Shown here: one piece after another, positions 35,300-43,866 of the stretch | Layout: every line of letters starts with the position of its first letter | Numbering within the stretch: position 1 is the first letter of the stretch | Assembly: GCF_003340475.1 (NCBI RefSeq) | Contig: NZ_QBKA01000002.1 | Location: forward strand, 753,501-817,500 | DNA: 64,000 bases | Reading direction: 5' to 3' | From: Alteripontixanthobacter maritimus | GTDB taxonomy: Bacteria > Pseudomonadota > Alphaproteobacteria > Sphingomonadales > Sphingomonadaceae | Translations under genes and position numbers: made by a program | The notes under the pieces: model-generated | Databases searched by the model: none | What the model was told of the DNA's origin: nothing | The model's input: only the letters and a program-made list of their open reading frames with translations

Positions 35300-36511
35300 A
35301 TGTCCACAGTCCTGGTAATTGGCGCAGGCGGGGTCAGCTCCGTCGCCGTCCATAAGATGGCGTTTAACAGCGATATTTTCACAAATATCCATCTCGCCAG
35401 TCGTACGAAGTCGAAATGCGATGCTATCGCAGCTTCGGTCAAGGAACGCGCGGGCGTGGACGTGACGACATATGAGATCGACGCCGAGGAGGTCCCCGCG
35501 ATGGTAAACCTGATCCGCAAGGTGGAACCGTCACTGGTGGTCAATCTGGCGCTGCCATATCAGGACCTGCCGATCATGGATGCCTGCCTGGAAGCGGGCG
35601 TAAGCTATCTCGACACTGCGAATTACGAGCCCAAGGACGAGGCGAAGTTCGAATATCACTGGCAGTGGGCCTATCACGACCGGTTCAAGGAAGCCGGGCT
35701 GATGGCATTGTTGGGCAGCGGTTTCGACCCCGGTGTGACCAGTGTGTTCACCATGTGGCTGAAGAAGCACAAGTTAAAGACGATCCGCCAGCTCGACATT
35801 CTCGACTGCAATGGCGGGGATCACGGGCAAGCATTCGCTACCAACTTCAATCCGGAGATTAACATCAGAGAAGTGACCGCACCGGCGCGGCACTGGGAAA
35901 ATGGTGAGTGGGTCGAAACCCCTGCCATGCAGGTGAGGACGGAGTTCGACTTCGACGAGGTCGGTAAGCGCAACGCCTATCTGATGTATCATGAAGAACT
36001 GGAAAGCCTGTCAAAGTTCATCCCCGAACTGCAGCGCGCTCGCTTCTGGATGACCTTCGGGGACGAATACATCAAACACCTCACCGTCCTGCAGAATGTC
36101 GGCATGACCGGGATCGAGCCGATCAAGTACCAGGGTCGCGACATCGTACCGCTGCAATTCCTCGCCGCGGTTCTCCCGAAGCCTGAAACGCTCGGCGAAA
36201 CGACCAAGGGCAAGACCAATATCGGCGTCATCGCAACTGGCGAGGCGCTCGACGGCTCGGGCGAAAAGACTTTTTACATCAACAACATCTGCGACCACGA
36301 AGCCGCTTACGAAGAAACCGGTAATCAGGCGGTTAGCTACACCACCGGTGTGCCGGCCATGATAGGCTCCGCCATGCTCGTAACCGGCAAATGGAACGGT
36401 GACGGCGTCTTCAACATGGAGCAGTTCGACCCCGACCCGTTCATGGACATGCTGAACGAACATGGCCTGCCGTGGAATGTGCGGGAGATGGATGGACCGG
36501 TAGATTTCTGA
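35300..36511 (+). CDS. Carboxynorspermidine/carboxyspermidine dehydrogenase (saccharopine dehydrogenase family)
   Basis: A 403-residue saccharopine-dehydrogenase-like enzyme. The Rossmann start is VLVIGAGGVSSVAVHKMA; other family blocks are YLDTANYEP, LLGSGFDPGVTSVF and ICDHEAAYEETGNQAVSYTTGVPA. Enzymes of this type reductively condense aspartate semialdehyde with putrescine or diaminopropane to carboxyspermidine or carboxynorspermidine. The pairing with the decarboxylase gene at 37599 supports this over lysine metabolism. The ATG at 35300 has a GGAGAG site upstream; the open frame to 35258 is rejected. Its TGA overlaps the next ATG. Confidence 0.92.
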   Translation: MSTVLVIGAGGVSSVAVHKMAFNSDIFTNIHLASRTKSKCDAIAASVKERAGVDVTTYEIDAEEVPAMVNLIRKVEPSLVVNLALPYQDLPIMDACLEAGVSYLDTANYEPKDEAKFEYHWQWAYHDRFKEAGLMALLGSGFDPGVTSVFTMWLKKHKLKTIRQLDILDCNGGDHGQAFATNFNPEINIREVTAPARHWENGEWVETPAMQVRTEFDFDEVGKRNAYLMYHEELESLSKFIPELQRARFWMTFGDEYIKHLTVLQNVGMTGIEPIKYQGRDIVPLQFLAAVLPKPETLGETTKGKTNIGVIATGEALDGSGEKTFYINNICDHEAAYEETGNQAVSYTTGVPAMIGSAMLVTGKWNGDGVFNMEQFDPDPFMDMLNEHGLPWNVREMDGPVDF

Positions 36512-37599
36512 TGCGGCGCAGGTTTATTTTGGCTTTGGCAGCACTATTCTCCCTAGCTGCTCCGGCATCAGCGCAGGACCGTGTTCCGGTCGCAAACCTG
36601 TCCTCGGTTCCCTTCGACGAGCGTACCGAAGTGATGATCTTGGCGACATCGCATTACGCGGGTGTCGAAGGTGTAACCCCATCGCATTTCGATACAATCA
36701 TCAGGCGACTGAAGCAGTTCGCACCGGAAATTATCGCAGTTGAGCGCGTACCAGCACATGAAATCGCGATGTTCCGCACAACGCCCCACTATGCCCGGAC
36801 GCTCGACACCTATGTCGGTTCGTACCTTTCGCTAATGAACCTTGGACAAGCGGCAAGTGGGCTCGACCCAATCGAAGCCGAAGTGGCTATGAGTGAGTGG
36901 GTCGGAAGCCCTGGAAGTCTTGACGAAGCTAGCCAGATCGAGCGCTTAATGACCGCAATTGCTGCCTACGAGGTTGAGACTGCGCTTATCTATTACCGGG
37001 CGCTTGGTGGGCGAGAACGAGACGAATGGCCGGACGATGTGCCGAAGGCCGTTCGTTCGGAGCTATCGAAACTGGATGTGTCGACTAACGAACGTGTGGC
37101 CATAGCAGCGCGACTAGCGGAAGAATTGGGCGCGCCTCGCATCTGGAATGTCGACAGTCATCTTGAAGATGCTGCTTTTGGTAATATCGTTCCGGAACTA
37201 ATGTCGGGTCTGGAAACAGCGGGCGGTATCGAAGCCATCGTCGGGTCGGAACCGTTTTCTACGCTGGCCAAAATACAAGATGAAGCCGTGCAAAACGGGT
37301 CTCTCGAGCCAGCCTACGATTATGTCAATTCGCCGGAATACGGGCGCGGCGATGTTCGTTCGCAGATCGATGTTTTCAATCGCATGCCATTCGAAAATAA
37401 ATCAGGTTTGGTCAGACAGGCCTTATGGGATGAACGAAACTTCCGTATTGCCGCAAACCTTCGGCGTGCCATGGCAGCTCGCCCAGGAAGCCGGGTACTC
37501 CTGATTATCGGGGCCGGGCATAAACCTTGGCTCGACCAAATTCTGGCTGCAACGCTCGACATGCGGGTTGTCCAGTGGACGGAAAGTAAGTCGGAATAA
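36511..37599 (+). CDS. Exported DUF5694-like protein of unknown function, inside the polyamine operon
   Basis: A 362-residue protein with a signal peptide (MRRRFILALAALFSLAAPASAQ). The mature part starts with TEVMILATSHYAG and ends with SRVLLIIGAGHKPWLDQIL, the pattern I associate with DUF5694, distantly like TraB/GumN/PrgY proteins (a Ser-His-x near the start, a conserved GAGH near the end). Acidic residues are frequent in between. Codon use is less GC-biased than the flanking genes, which hints at later entry. It overlaps both neighbours by one base (ATGA and TAATG), so it is fully integrated into the operon, yet no polyamine function is known for it. Confidence 0.8.
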   Translation: MRRRFILALAALFSLAAPASAQDRVPVANLSSVPFDERTEVMILATSHYAGVEGVTPSHFDTIIRRLKQFAPEIIAVERVPAHEIAMFRTTPHYARTLDTYVGSYLSLMNLGQAASGLDPIEAEVAMSEWVGSPGSLDEASQIERLMTAIAAYEVETALIYYRALGGRERDEWPDDVPKAVRSELSKLDVSTNERVAIAARLAEELGAPRIWNVDSHLEDAAFGNIVPELMSGLETAGGIEAIVGSEPFSTLAKIQDEAVQNGSLEPAYDYVNSPEYGRGDVRSQIDVFNRMPFENKSGLVRQALWDERNFRIAANLRRAMAARPGSRVLLIIGAGHKPWLDQILAATLDMRVVQWTESKSE

Positions 37600-38780
37600 T
37601 GGAAACCAAAGCCGGACACCCGGGCGCTTTTGCGCAATTCGATCTGTCGCGCGTCGATAGTCCGGCCTTCGTAGTGGACGCGGCGAAGTTGCGCGCCAAT
37701 TTGCAGGTCCTGGCGCAAATACGCGACGAGGCCGACATCAAAATGCTGGCCGCGCTTAAGGCGTTTTCCATGTTCTCCGTCGCGCCGATGATGGGTGAGT
37801 ATCTCGACGGAGTGTGCACGTCCGGATTGTGGGAAGCGCGGCTTGCGTCGGAATATTACGATGGCGAGATCAGCACCTATAGCGCCGCCTATAAACCGGA
37901 AGACCTGCCAGAGGTCTGCCGTCTCTCCGACCATGTCATCTTCAATTCGCCGGGTCAGATGGAGCGCGCGACGCTGATCCTCGAACAGGCTCGCATGACG
38001 GGCGGCGATTTCGATGTGGGGCTAAGGATCAATCCGCAGGTGCCAACCGGCGAGGTCGCACGCTACGATCCGTCCAGCCCCGGCAGCCGCCTCGGTTTTC
38101 CGCTCGATCAATTGCAGCCCGAGCATATGGAAGGGGTCGATGGCATTCACTTCCACAATCTGTGTGAGCAGGATTTCGAACCGCTCAGCCGGACGTGGGA
38201 CAAGGTGTTCGACGCTATCGAACCTTGGTTCGGACAGCTGAAATGGATCAATATGGGCGGGGGTCACCATATCACCCGCGCAGATTACCAGCGCGAAGAG
38301 CTGGTGGAATTGCTGCGTGATGCAAAAGCGGACACCGGTGCGGAGATCTATCTGGAGCCAGGCGAAGCTGTCGCGCTGGATGCGGGCATTCTGGTGGGCA
38401 CCATTCTAGATACAGGGGTCAACGAAGTGCCCTTCGCGATTACGGATATTTCGGCCACTTGCCATATGCCGGATGTTATCGAGGCGCCGTACAGACCGGC
38501 TCTGCTGGGGGAGGACACCGCGGCTAGCGATGCCAAGCCTGTGCGGTTGGGCGGTCCGTCCTGCCTCGCCGGGGATGTGATCGGGGACTATGTATTGCCG
38601 GGGGAAGGGCGGCCCGGTGAACGGATCGCGTTTCTCGATCAGGCGCATTATTCGATGGTCAAAACCAACACGTTCAACGGCGTGCCATTACCGTCGATCT
38701 GGCTGTGGGATAGCGATACGGACGCGCTGGAGCAGGTAAAAAGCTTCGGATACGAAGATTTCAAAATGCGGCTAAGCTAA
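37599..38780 (+). CDS. nspC: Carboxynorspermidine/carboxyspermidine decarboxylase NspC
   Basis: A 393-residue fold-type III PLP decarboxylase. The PLP-binding Lys lies in MLAALKAFSMFSVAP; FHNLCEQDF, WINMGGGHHITRADY (phosphate loop) and LEPGEAVALDAG follow. The C-terminal GGPSCLAGDVIGDY contains the Cys that closes the active site of the dimer partner. It removes CO2 from carboxyspermidine or carboxynorspermidine to give spermidine or norspermidine. The ATG overlaps the preceding stop by one base. Confidence 0.94.
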   Translation: METKAGHPGAFAQFDLSRVDSPAFVVDAAKLRANLQVLAQIRDEADIKMLAALKAFSMFSVAPMMGEYLDGVCTSGLWEARLASEYYDGEISTYSAAYKPEDLPEVCRLSDHVIFNSPGQMERATLILEQARMTGGDFDVGLRINPQVPTGEVARYDPSSPGSRLGFPLDQLQPEHMEGVDGIHFHNLCEQDFEPLSRTWDKVFDAIEPWFGQLKWINMGGGHHITRADYQREELVELLRDAKADTGAEIYLEPGEAVALDAGILVGTILDTGVNEVPFAITDISATCHMPDVIEAPYRPALLGEDTAASDAKPVRLGGPSCLAGDVIGDYVLPGEGRPGERIAFLDQAHYSMVKTNTFNGVPLPSIWLWDSDTDALEQVKSFGYEDFKMRLS

Positions 38781-38863
38781 GCCGCGCAGGTAAAATTAAG
38801 GCCTAAGCTTAGGTTCACTCGCCAGCGCATACATTCAGCAAGTCTGGAACCAGCAGCTTCGGC

Positions 38864-38993
38864 GCGGTTTTTGTTTTGTGAACCGCAACCTTGCCATTAT
38901 AGGCCCGTTTCCGCTGCCGGAAGGGCCTCCAACCGCTAAGGCAGCCATCTTTCAACTAATGGTCCGTATGGGCCTTCCTGGGGGTCCCTTGTA
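38864..38993 (+). ncRNA. Structured leader of the ornithine/lysine decarboxylase gene, speF-RNA-like
   Basis: The 213-base gap before the decarboxylase holds clear base pairing. Stem 1: GCGGTT (38864-38869) with AACCGC (38881-38886). Stem 2: AGGCCC (38901-38906) with GGGCCT (38923-38928), with an inner TTCCG/CGGAA and loop CTGC. The 3' arm of stem 2, GGGCCTCCA (38923-38931), can instead pair over nine positions (two G-U) with TGGGGGTCC (38979-38987), which covers the ribosome site of the TTG start at 38994. Such a switch between an anti-sequestering and a sequestering fold fits the alphaproteobacterial speF RNA element, known upstream of this decarboxylase family. The Rfam match itself is not checked. 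Confidence 0.6.
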
Positions 38994-40199
38994 TTGCACA
39001 TCCAATCTGACGCCCGGTCCGTAGTTGCGGCGCTTGCGCCCGACGAACCTGTCATCCTCAATCGTCCGCACGCAGCCGCCCGCGCCGCGCGTTTTTTTGC
39101 GGAGAAATTTCCCGGACGCTCGCTCTATGCGGTGAAGGCGAACCCGTCGCCTGACCTCCTGAAAGTGTTGTGGGACAACGGCATCACGCATTACGACGTG
39201 GCCTCGCTCGCCGAAGTGCGCCAAACGCGTGCGGCGCTGCCCGATGCAGAACTGTGTTTCATGCATCCAATCAAGACGACCCGCGCGATTGCAGAGGCAT
39301 ACCACCAGCACGGCGTGAACACCTTCAGCCTCGACAGTGACGAGGAGCTGGAGAAGATCGTGGAATCCTGCCGCGATACGCAAGGTAATCCGGCCAAGGA
39401 CCTCAAGCTGCTTGTACGTATGCGCGTATCGAGCGAGTATGCGCAGCTATCGCTGGCCAGCAAGTTCGGCGTCGATCTTGCCGACGCTGCCCCGTTGTTG
39501 CAGCGAACCCGCCAGCATTGCGACTGGCTGGGCGTGTGCTTCCACGTCGGCAGCCAGGCCATGACGCCGTTCGCCTATGTGCAGGCACTGGAACGCGTGC
39601 GTGCTGCCATCGTCGAGGCGGCCGTCACCGTGGACATTATCGATGTGGGCGGCGGCTTTCCCAGCATCTATCCCGATATGGACCCGCCCCCGCTGGAGGA
39701 TTATTTCGATGTGATCTTCCGCGCCAGCGAAAGCCTGCCGATCTCTTATTCCAGCGAGTTGTGGTGCGAGCCGGGGCGCGCGTTGGCGGCGGAATACTCT
39801 TCCCTCATCGTGCGGGTCGACCGGCGGCGCGGGGAAAATCTGTATATCAACGACGGCGCATATGGCGCGTTGTTCGATGCCGCCCATGTCGACTGGCGTT
39901 TCCCGGTTGCCGCGCTGGATAGCGGCCTGACGCGGCCGCCCGCGGAGTTCAGTTTCTACGGGCCGACCTGCGATGATGCCGATTACATGAAAGGGCCGTT
40001 CCTGCTGCCCGAGGACATTCAGGCCGGCGATTACATCGAAATAGGGATGCTGGGTGCCTATGGCGCGGTGATGAAGACCGGCTTCAACGGTTTCGGGGCC
40101 GCCGAACACATTACGGTGACTGATGAGCCAATGGCCAGCCTCTATCGCGGGGACCGGCCCGATCCGCGCGCCAGCGATAATGTAGTCAGCTTGCGATAA
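38994..40199 (+). CDS. Type III PLP-dependent ornithine/lysine decarboxylase
   Basis: A 401-residue fold-type III decarboxylase. PLP Lys in SLYAVKANPSPDLL, HVGSQ at the active site, DVGGGFPSIYP (phosphate loop), CEPGRALAAEYSS, and the C-terminal FYGPTCDDADYM with the shared Cys. The family makes putrescine from ornithine and often cadaverine from lysine. It supplies the diamine for the carboxyspermidine genes just upstream. The start is a TTG at 38994 with a GGGGG stretch about nine bases before it; this unusual start and the leader fold suggest translational control. Confidence 0.93.
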   Translation: MHIQSDARSVVAALAPDEPVILNRPHAAARAARFFAEKFPGRSLYAVKANPSPDLLKVLWDNGITHYDVASLAEVRQTRAALPDAELCFMHPIKTTRAIAEAYHQHGVNTFSLDSDEELEKIVESCRDTQGNPAKDLKLLVRMRVSSEYAQLSLASKFGVDLADAAPLLQRTRQHCDWLGVCFHVGSQAMTPFAYVQALERVRAAIVEAAVTVDIIDVGGGFPSIYPDMDPPPLEDYFDVIFRASESLPISYSSELWCEPGRALAAEYSSLIVRVDRRRGENLYINDGAYGALFDAAHVDWRFPVAALDSGLTRPPAEFSFYGPTCDDADYMKGPFLLPEDIQAGDYIEIGMLGAYGAVMKTGFNGFGAAEHITVTDEPMASLYRGDRPDPRASDNVVSLR

Positions 40200-40223
40200 T
40201 CGTTTGGCAGCGGGCAGGTCGGC

Positions 40224-42443
40224 TTAGTTGGAAGCCGGCTTGGCGCTCGCTCCCACAGCCACCTGCATAAAGGCTGGTTTGATGCCTTCATTGGCTTTTA
40301 CTTCGCCTTCGCCCGGCGCGCTGGGAAGGCCGGCCTGCGCCAGCACGTAGGGTGATAGCCGGTGCCGAGTACAAAGACCGCCGGCCCCGTCGCTGACCAG
40401 TTCGGATTCGAATTCCACTCCGATCTCCGATCCGCGCGACCGCGCAACTTTGCAAACGATCAGCTGTCCGCCGCCCAGGTCGAGCACGAGATCGGCCCCA
40501 ACCGGCACGCCCACCAACCCTTCGATCCCCGAGCCGGTGCGCGACAGATCGCGCATCACGGCGTCGTAATAATATTCCTCGTGAATGATCCCGATGCGGC
40601 GGAAGACGGAGCGGCGATCCGGGCGGAACTGTTCCGGCCCTTCGGGTTCGATCCGGAAGTCGCCGCTTGCCAGCCGTTCCGCGACCTTTTCGGCAGGCAT
40701 GGGGCGGGCGTAGATGTACCCCTGGACCATGCGTGCGCCGTTTTGTTTGACCACATCCAACTGATCGAACGCCTCGACACCCTCGACAGTGGTTTCCATA
40801 TTAAGCGCATTCGAAAGGCCGACGATGGCGGCGATGATCTTGGCGCTGTTTTTGTCTTGCTGGGTACAGCTGGTGACGAAGCTGCGATCGACCTTGATCT
40901 TGTCGAACGGCGCCGAACGCAAATAGCTGAGTGAGGAATAACCGGTCCCGAAATCGTCCAGCGCCAGACGGACGCCAAGCCCCTTCAAAGTCTTGAAGGT
41001 TTTTTCTGCAGCATCTGTGTCACCGACGAATACGCTTTCGGTTAGCTCCAACTCTAGCCGGTCGGGTTCTATGCCTGTTTGGGCCAGGACATTTGCGACC
41101 ACGGCAGGGAAACCGGGATTGGCAAACTGGACCGCTGAAACATTGACCGCCACGCGCACTGTCTTGGGCCAGTCCAATGCGGTTTCGCAGGCCTTGCGCA
41201 GCGCCCATTCGCCAAGACCGTTGATGAGGTCGCTGTCTTCGGCGACCGGGATGAACACAGCGGGACTGACGAAGCCGCGTTCGGGATGCTCCCAGCGCAT
41301 TAGTGCTTCGAGGCAGACGACGGTGCTGTTTTCGATTTTTACGACAGGTTGGTAATACAGTTCTAGTTGCTCTGCCTCCAGCGCCAGACGCAAATCGTCG
41401 AGCATGGTCTGGCGTTCCTGCTCTTCGTCCTTCAAGTCCGCAGCATAAAAACGGAACTGTCCGCGGCCACCATTCTTGGCGGCATAGAGCGACAGATCGG
41501 CGGCGCGGATCAAGTCCTCGCGCGTATCACCATCAAACGGGGCGATGGCGATGCCGACCGAAGCGCCGATGATCGCGCGCTTGTCGTCGATCGGATAGGG
41601 TTGTGACAGGATCTGGATGATCTTGTCCGCCATCTCGCCCAATTCGCCGCGATCGTCGATATCCGGCAGCATGACCTGAAACTCGTCTCCGCCAAGCCGG
41701 CAGACCATCCCACGTTTGCCGGCAATGGCGGTTAGCCTTTCGGCGACCTGGCACAGCAGGCTATCGCCGGCCTGGTGGCCCAGCGTGTCATTGACGTGTT
41801 TGAACTTGTCGAGGTCGAGCATCATCAGCGCGCATGTACGCCCGGACGATTTGCCGCCCGCCATCCGGCCGTCAAGGTGCCGGTTCATGTTATGGCGGTT
41901 GGCAAGCCCGGTGAGGGAATCGAAATCCGCCAGCTTGCTGTCGATCAGTTTGCGTTCGTACTCGGCCGATACATCGCGGGCGCTTCCCCGATAGCCTGCA
42001 AAATTGCCGGCATCGTCGATCAGGGGATAACCCGAAATGGACCACCATTTCTGCCGCACGTTCTGCGCCGAAGTTTCGTGAGAGAACCTGACGACCTGAT
42101 CGCGTATCTTGGTCCGCGCCTTAAGCTGGAAGGTAAGCGGGCGCGCTGTGCGTTCCGTTTCGATCTCGGTATCGATTTCGAACAGTGCATCGAATGGTTT
42201 GCCGTGTAACACGCCGTCATCATGCCCGAGATTATCGAGGGCTTTATCCGACAAATAGACCAGTCGTCCGGCAGCATCGGTCGCCCACACCCATCCGAGG
42301 CCTACTTTTTCGTACTCGTCCAGAACAGTCTGGCGATTGAGTTGTGCAGCAGGCGCAGCGGCAAGCGCTTCGGCAGCAGCAATAGCTGCATCCTCGTCAT
42401 CTTCAACGGGCGCTTTTTTCAAATTGTTCAAGAAGTTTCGCAC
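40224..42443 (-). CDS. PAS-GGDEF-EAL-PilZ cyclic-di-GMP protein
   Basis: A 739-residue cytosolic protein. A PAS domain (about 40-160) senses an unknown cue. The GGDEF domain has an intact GGDEF at 251-255 but no RxxD inhibitory site before it. The EAL domain shows ExLxR (379-383), Asn434, DDFGTGYSS (496-504), Lys517, Glu554 and QGYIYARP, all expected catalytic residues, so phosphodiesterase activity is likely. A C-terminal PilZ domain carries RSVFR (611-615) and DLSRTG (632-637), which bind c-di-GMP. So it could make, degrade and sense the messenger. It is downstream of hemA on the same strand, after a gap with operator-like repeats. Confidence 0.95.
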   Translation of the reverse strand: MRNFLNNLKKAPVEDDEDAAIAAAEALAAAPAAQLNRQTVLDEYEKVGLGWVWATDAAGRLVYLSDKALDNLGHDDGVLHGKPFDALFEIDTEIETERTARPLTFQLKARTKIRDQVVRFSHETSAQNVRQKWWSISGYPLIDDAGNFAGYRGSARDVSAEYERKLIDSKLADFDSLTGLANRHNMNRHLDGRMAGGKSSGRTCALMMLDLDKFKHVNDTLGHQAGDSLLCQVAERLTAIAGKRGMVCRLGGDEFQVMLPDIDDRGELGEMADKIIQILSQPYPIDDKRAIIGASVGIAIAPFDGDTREDLIRAADLSLYAAKNGGRGQFRFYAADLKDEEQERQTMLDDLRLALEAEQLELYYQPVVKIENSTVVCLEALMRWEHPERGFVSPAVFIPVAEDSDLINGLGEWALRKACETALDWPKTVRVAVNVSAVQFANPGFPAVVANVLAQTGIEPDRLELELTESVFVGDTDAAEKTFKTLKGLGVRLALDDFGTGYSSLSYLRSAPFDKIKVDRSFVTSCTQQDKNSAKIIAAIVGLSNALNMETTVEGVEAFDQLDVVKQNGARMVQGYIYARPMPAEKVAERLASGDFRIEPEGPEQFRPDRRSVFRRIGIIHEEYYYDAVMRDLSRTGSGIEGLVGVPVGADLVLDLGGGQLIVCKVARSRGSEIGVEFESELVSDGAGGLCTRHRLSPYVLAQAGLPSAPGEGEVKANEGIKPAFMQVAVGASAKPASN

Positions 42444-42519
42444 GACCGATACCCGCTATTTTTTCAAGCGGATCTTTAGGGAAAAAAGCTTACCAAGCCG
42501 ATAACCTTACACCTGCAAT

Positions 42520-42553
42520 TTTGTTGCCAAACACATGCAAGTTTGTTGCCAAA
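42520..42553. repeat. Tandem operator-like repeat TTTGTTGCCAAA, two copies
   Basis: Two exact copies of the 12-mer lie at 42520-42531 and 42542-42553, 22 bases apart (about two helix turns), flanked by CCTGC (42512-42516) and GCAGG (42556-42560). Each copy is a partial dyad (TTTG...CAAA). They sit between the hemA stop and the PAS-GGDEF-EAL-PilZ gene, 77-110 bases before its ATG, where a regulator could bind. Confidence 0.6.
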
Positions 42554-42567
42554 AAGCAGGTTTCGGA

Positions 42568-43788
42568 TCAGGCCGCCTGGCGTAATTCCATTTCCAGCCG
42601 GTCCCAGATTTCAACCAGTGCGTCGACCAGTTCGCGCATCATCGCCTCGGTATGGGCGGGGCCGGGTGTGAAGCGCAACCGCTCCGTTCCGCGGGGCACT
42701 GTTGGGAAATTGATGGGCTGCACGTACACGCCGTATTCGGCGAGCAGGATATCGCTGATTTTTTTAGCGCGCACGGGATCACCGACCATCAGTGGTACGA
42801 TATGCGTAGTCGACGGCATGACCGGCAGACCGGCATCGGTCAGTATACGCTTCAGGGTGGCCGCATTTTCCTGCTGCGCCTCGCGTTCCTCGCTGTGGTT
42901 CTTCAAGTGGCGGACCGATGCCAGCACACCTGCAACCAGCGCTGGGGACAGCGAAGTGGTGAAAATGAAGCCCGGCGCATAGCTGCGGATGCAATCCACT
43001 ACGCGTTTGTCGGCCGCGATATAACCGCCCATCACACCGAACGCCTTGCCAAGGGTGCCCTCGATGATGTCGATCCGGTCCGCTGCCTCGTCGCGCTCGG
43101 AAATTCCGCCGCCGCGCGGGCCGTACATGCCCACGGCGTGAACCTCGTCGATGTAGGTCAGTGCGTTATACTCATCCGCAAGATCGCAGATTTCATGGAT
43201 CGGCGCGACATCACCATCCATCGAATATACGCTTTCGAAAGCGATGACCTTGGGCGTGGCGGGGTCTTCCGCAGCCAGCAATTCTTCCAGATGTGCCATG
43301 TCGTTATGGCGGAACACTCGTTTCTCGCAGCCGGAGTTGCGGATGCCGGCAATCATGCTGGCATGATTCAATTCATCGGAGAATATCAGGCAACCGGGAA
43401 GCAGTTTGGCCAACGTCGAAAGCGTCGCATCGTTGGACACATATCCGCTGGTAAACAGCAGGGCCGCGTCCTTGCCATGCAGATCAGCCAGCTCGTCTTC
43501 CAGCTGCACATGGTAATGCGTGTTACCACCGATGTTTCGGGTTCCGCCCGAACCGGCGCCCACATCGTGCAGCGCCTCTTCCATGGCACCGATTACCTTG
43601 GGATGTTGGCCCATGGCGAGGTAGTCGTTCGAGCACCAGACGGTAATGGGCTTGGGCCCGTTGTGACCATGGAAACACCGTGCGTTGGGGTATGCGCCCT
43701 TGTTGCGCAAAATATCGATGAAGACGCGGTAGCGCCCCTCGGCATGGAGGCGATCGATCGCCTTGTCGAAGATGGAATCGTAATTCAT
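42568..43788 (-). CDS. hemA: 5-aminolevulinate synthase (C4 pathway)
   Basis: A 406-residue fold-type I PLP enzyme that joins glycine and succinyl-CoA, the alphaproteobacterial entry to heme and bacteriochlorophyll. Family blocks: [23 protein letters not shown] at the start, [33 protein letters not shown], the cofactor Asp in [13 protein letters not shown], and the PLP Lys in [15 protein letters not shown]-terminal VNFP-type motif [15 protein letters not shown] is complete. No heme regulatory motif was noted. It stands between murI and the c-di-GMP gene on the same strand. Confidence 0.97.
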   Translation of the reverse strand: MNYDSIFDKAIDRLHAEGRYRVFIDILRNKGAYPNARCFHGHNGPKPITVWCSNDYLAMGQHPKVIGAMEEALHDVGAGSGGTRNIGGNTHYHVQLEDELADLHGKDAALLFTSGYVSNDATLSTLAKLLPGCLIFSDELNHASMIAGIRNSGCEKRVFRHNDMAHLEELLAAEDPATPKVIAFESVYSMDGDVAPIHEICDLADEYNALTYIDEVHAVGMYGPRGGGISERDEAADRIDIIEGTLGKAFGVMGGYIAADKRVVDCIRSYAPGFIFTTSLSPALVAGVLASVRHLKNHSEEREAQQENAATLKRILTDAGLPVMPSTTHIVPLMVGDPVRAKKISDILLAEYGVYVQPINFPTVPRGTERLRFTPGPAHTEAMMRELVDALVEIWDRLEMELRQAA

Positions 43789-43866
43789 GGCTTCGGATAG
43801 GCACTTAATGGCGTCGGGCCGCGCTTGCCACCGCGATCTTTGCGAGCGATTCGCAAGAGTGGCGTT

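Noticed and set aside
42652-43800. A 382-codon plus-strand frame opposite hemA
   Set aside because: Antisense shadow of the well-conserved aminolevulinate synthase.
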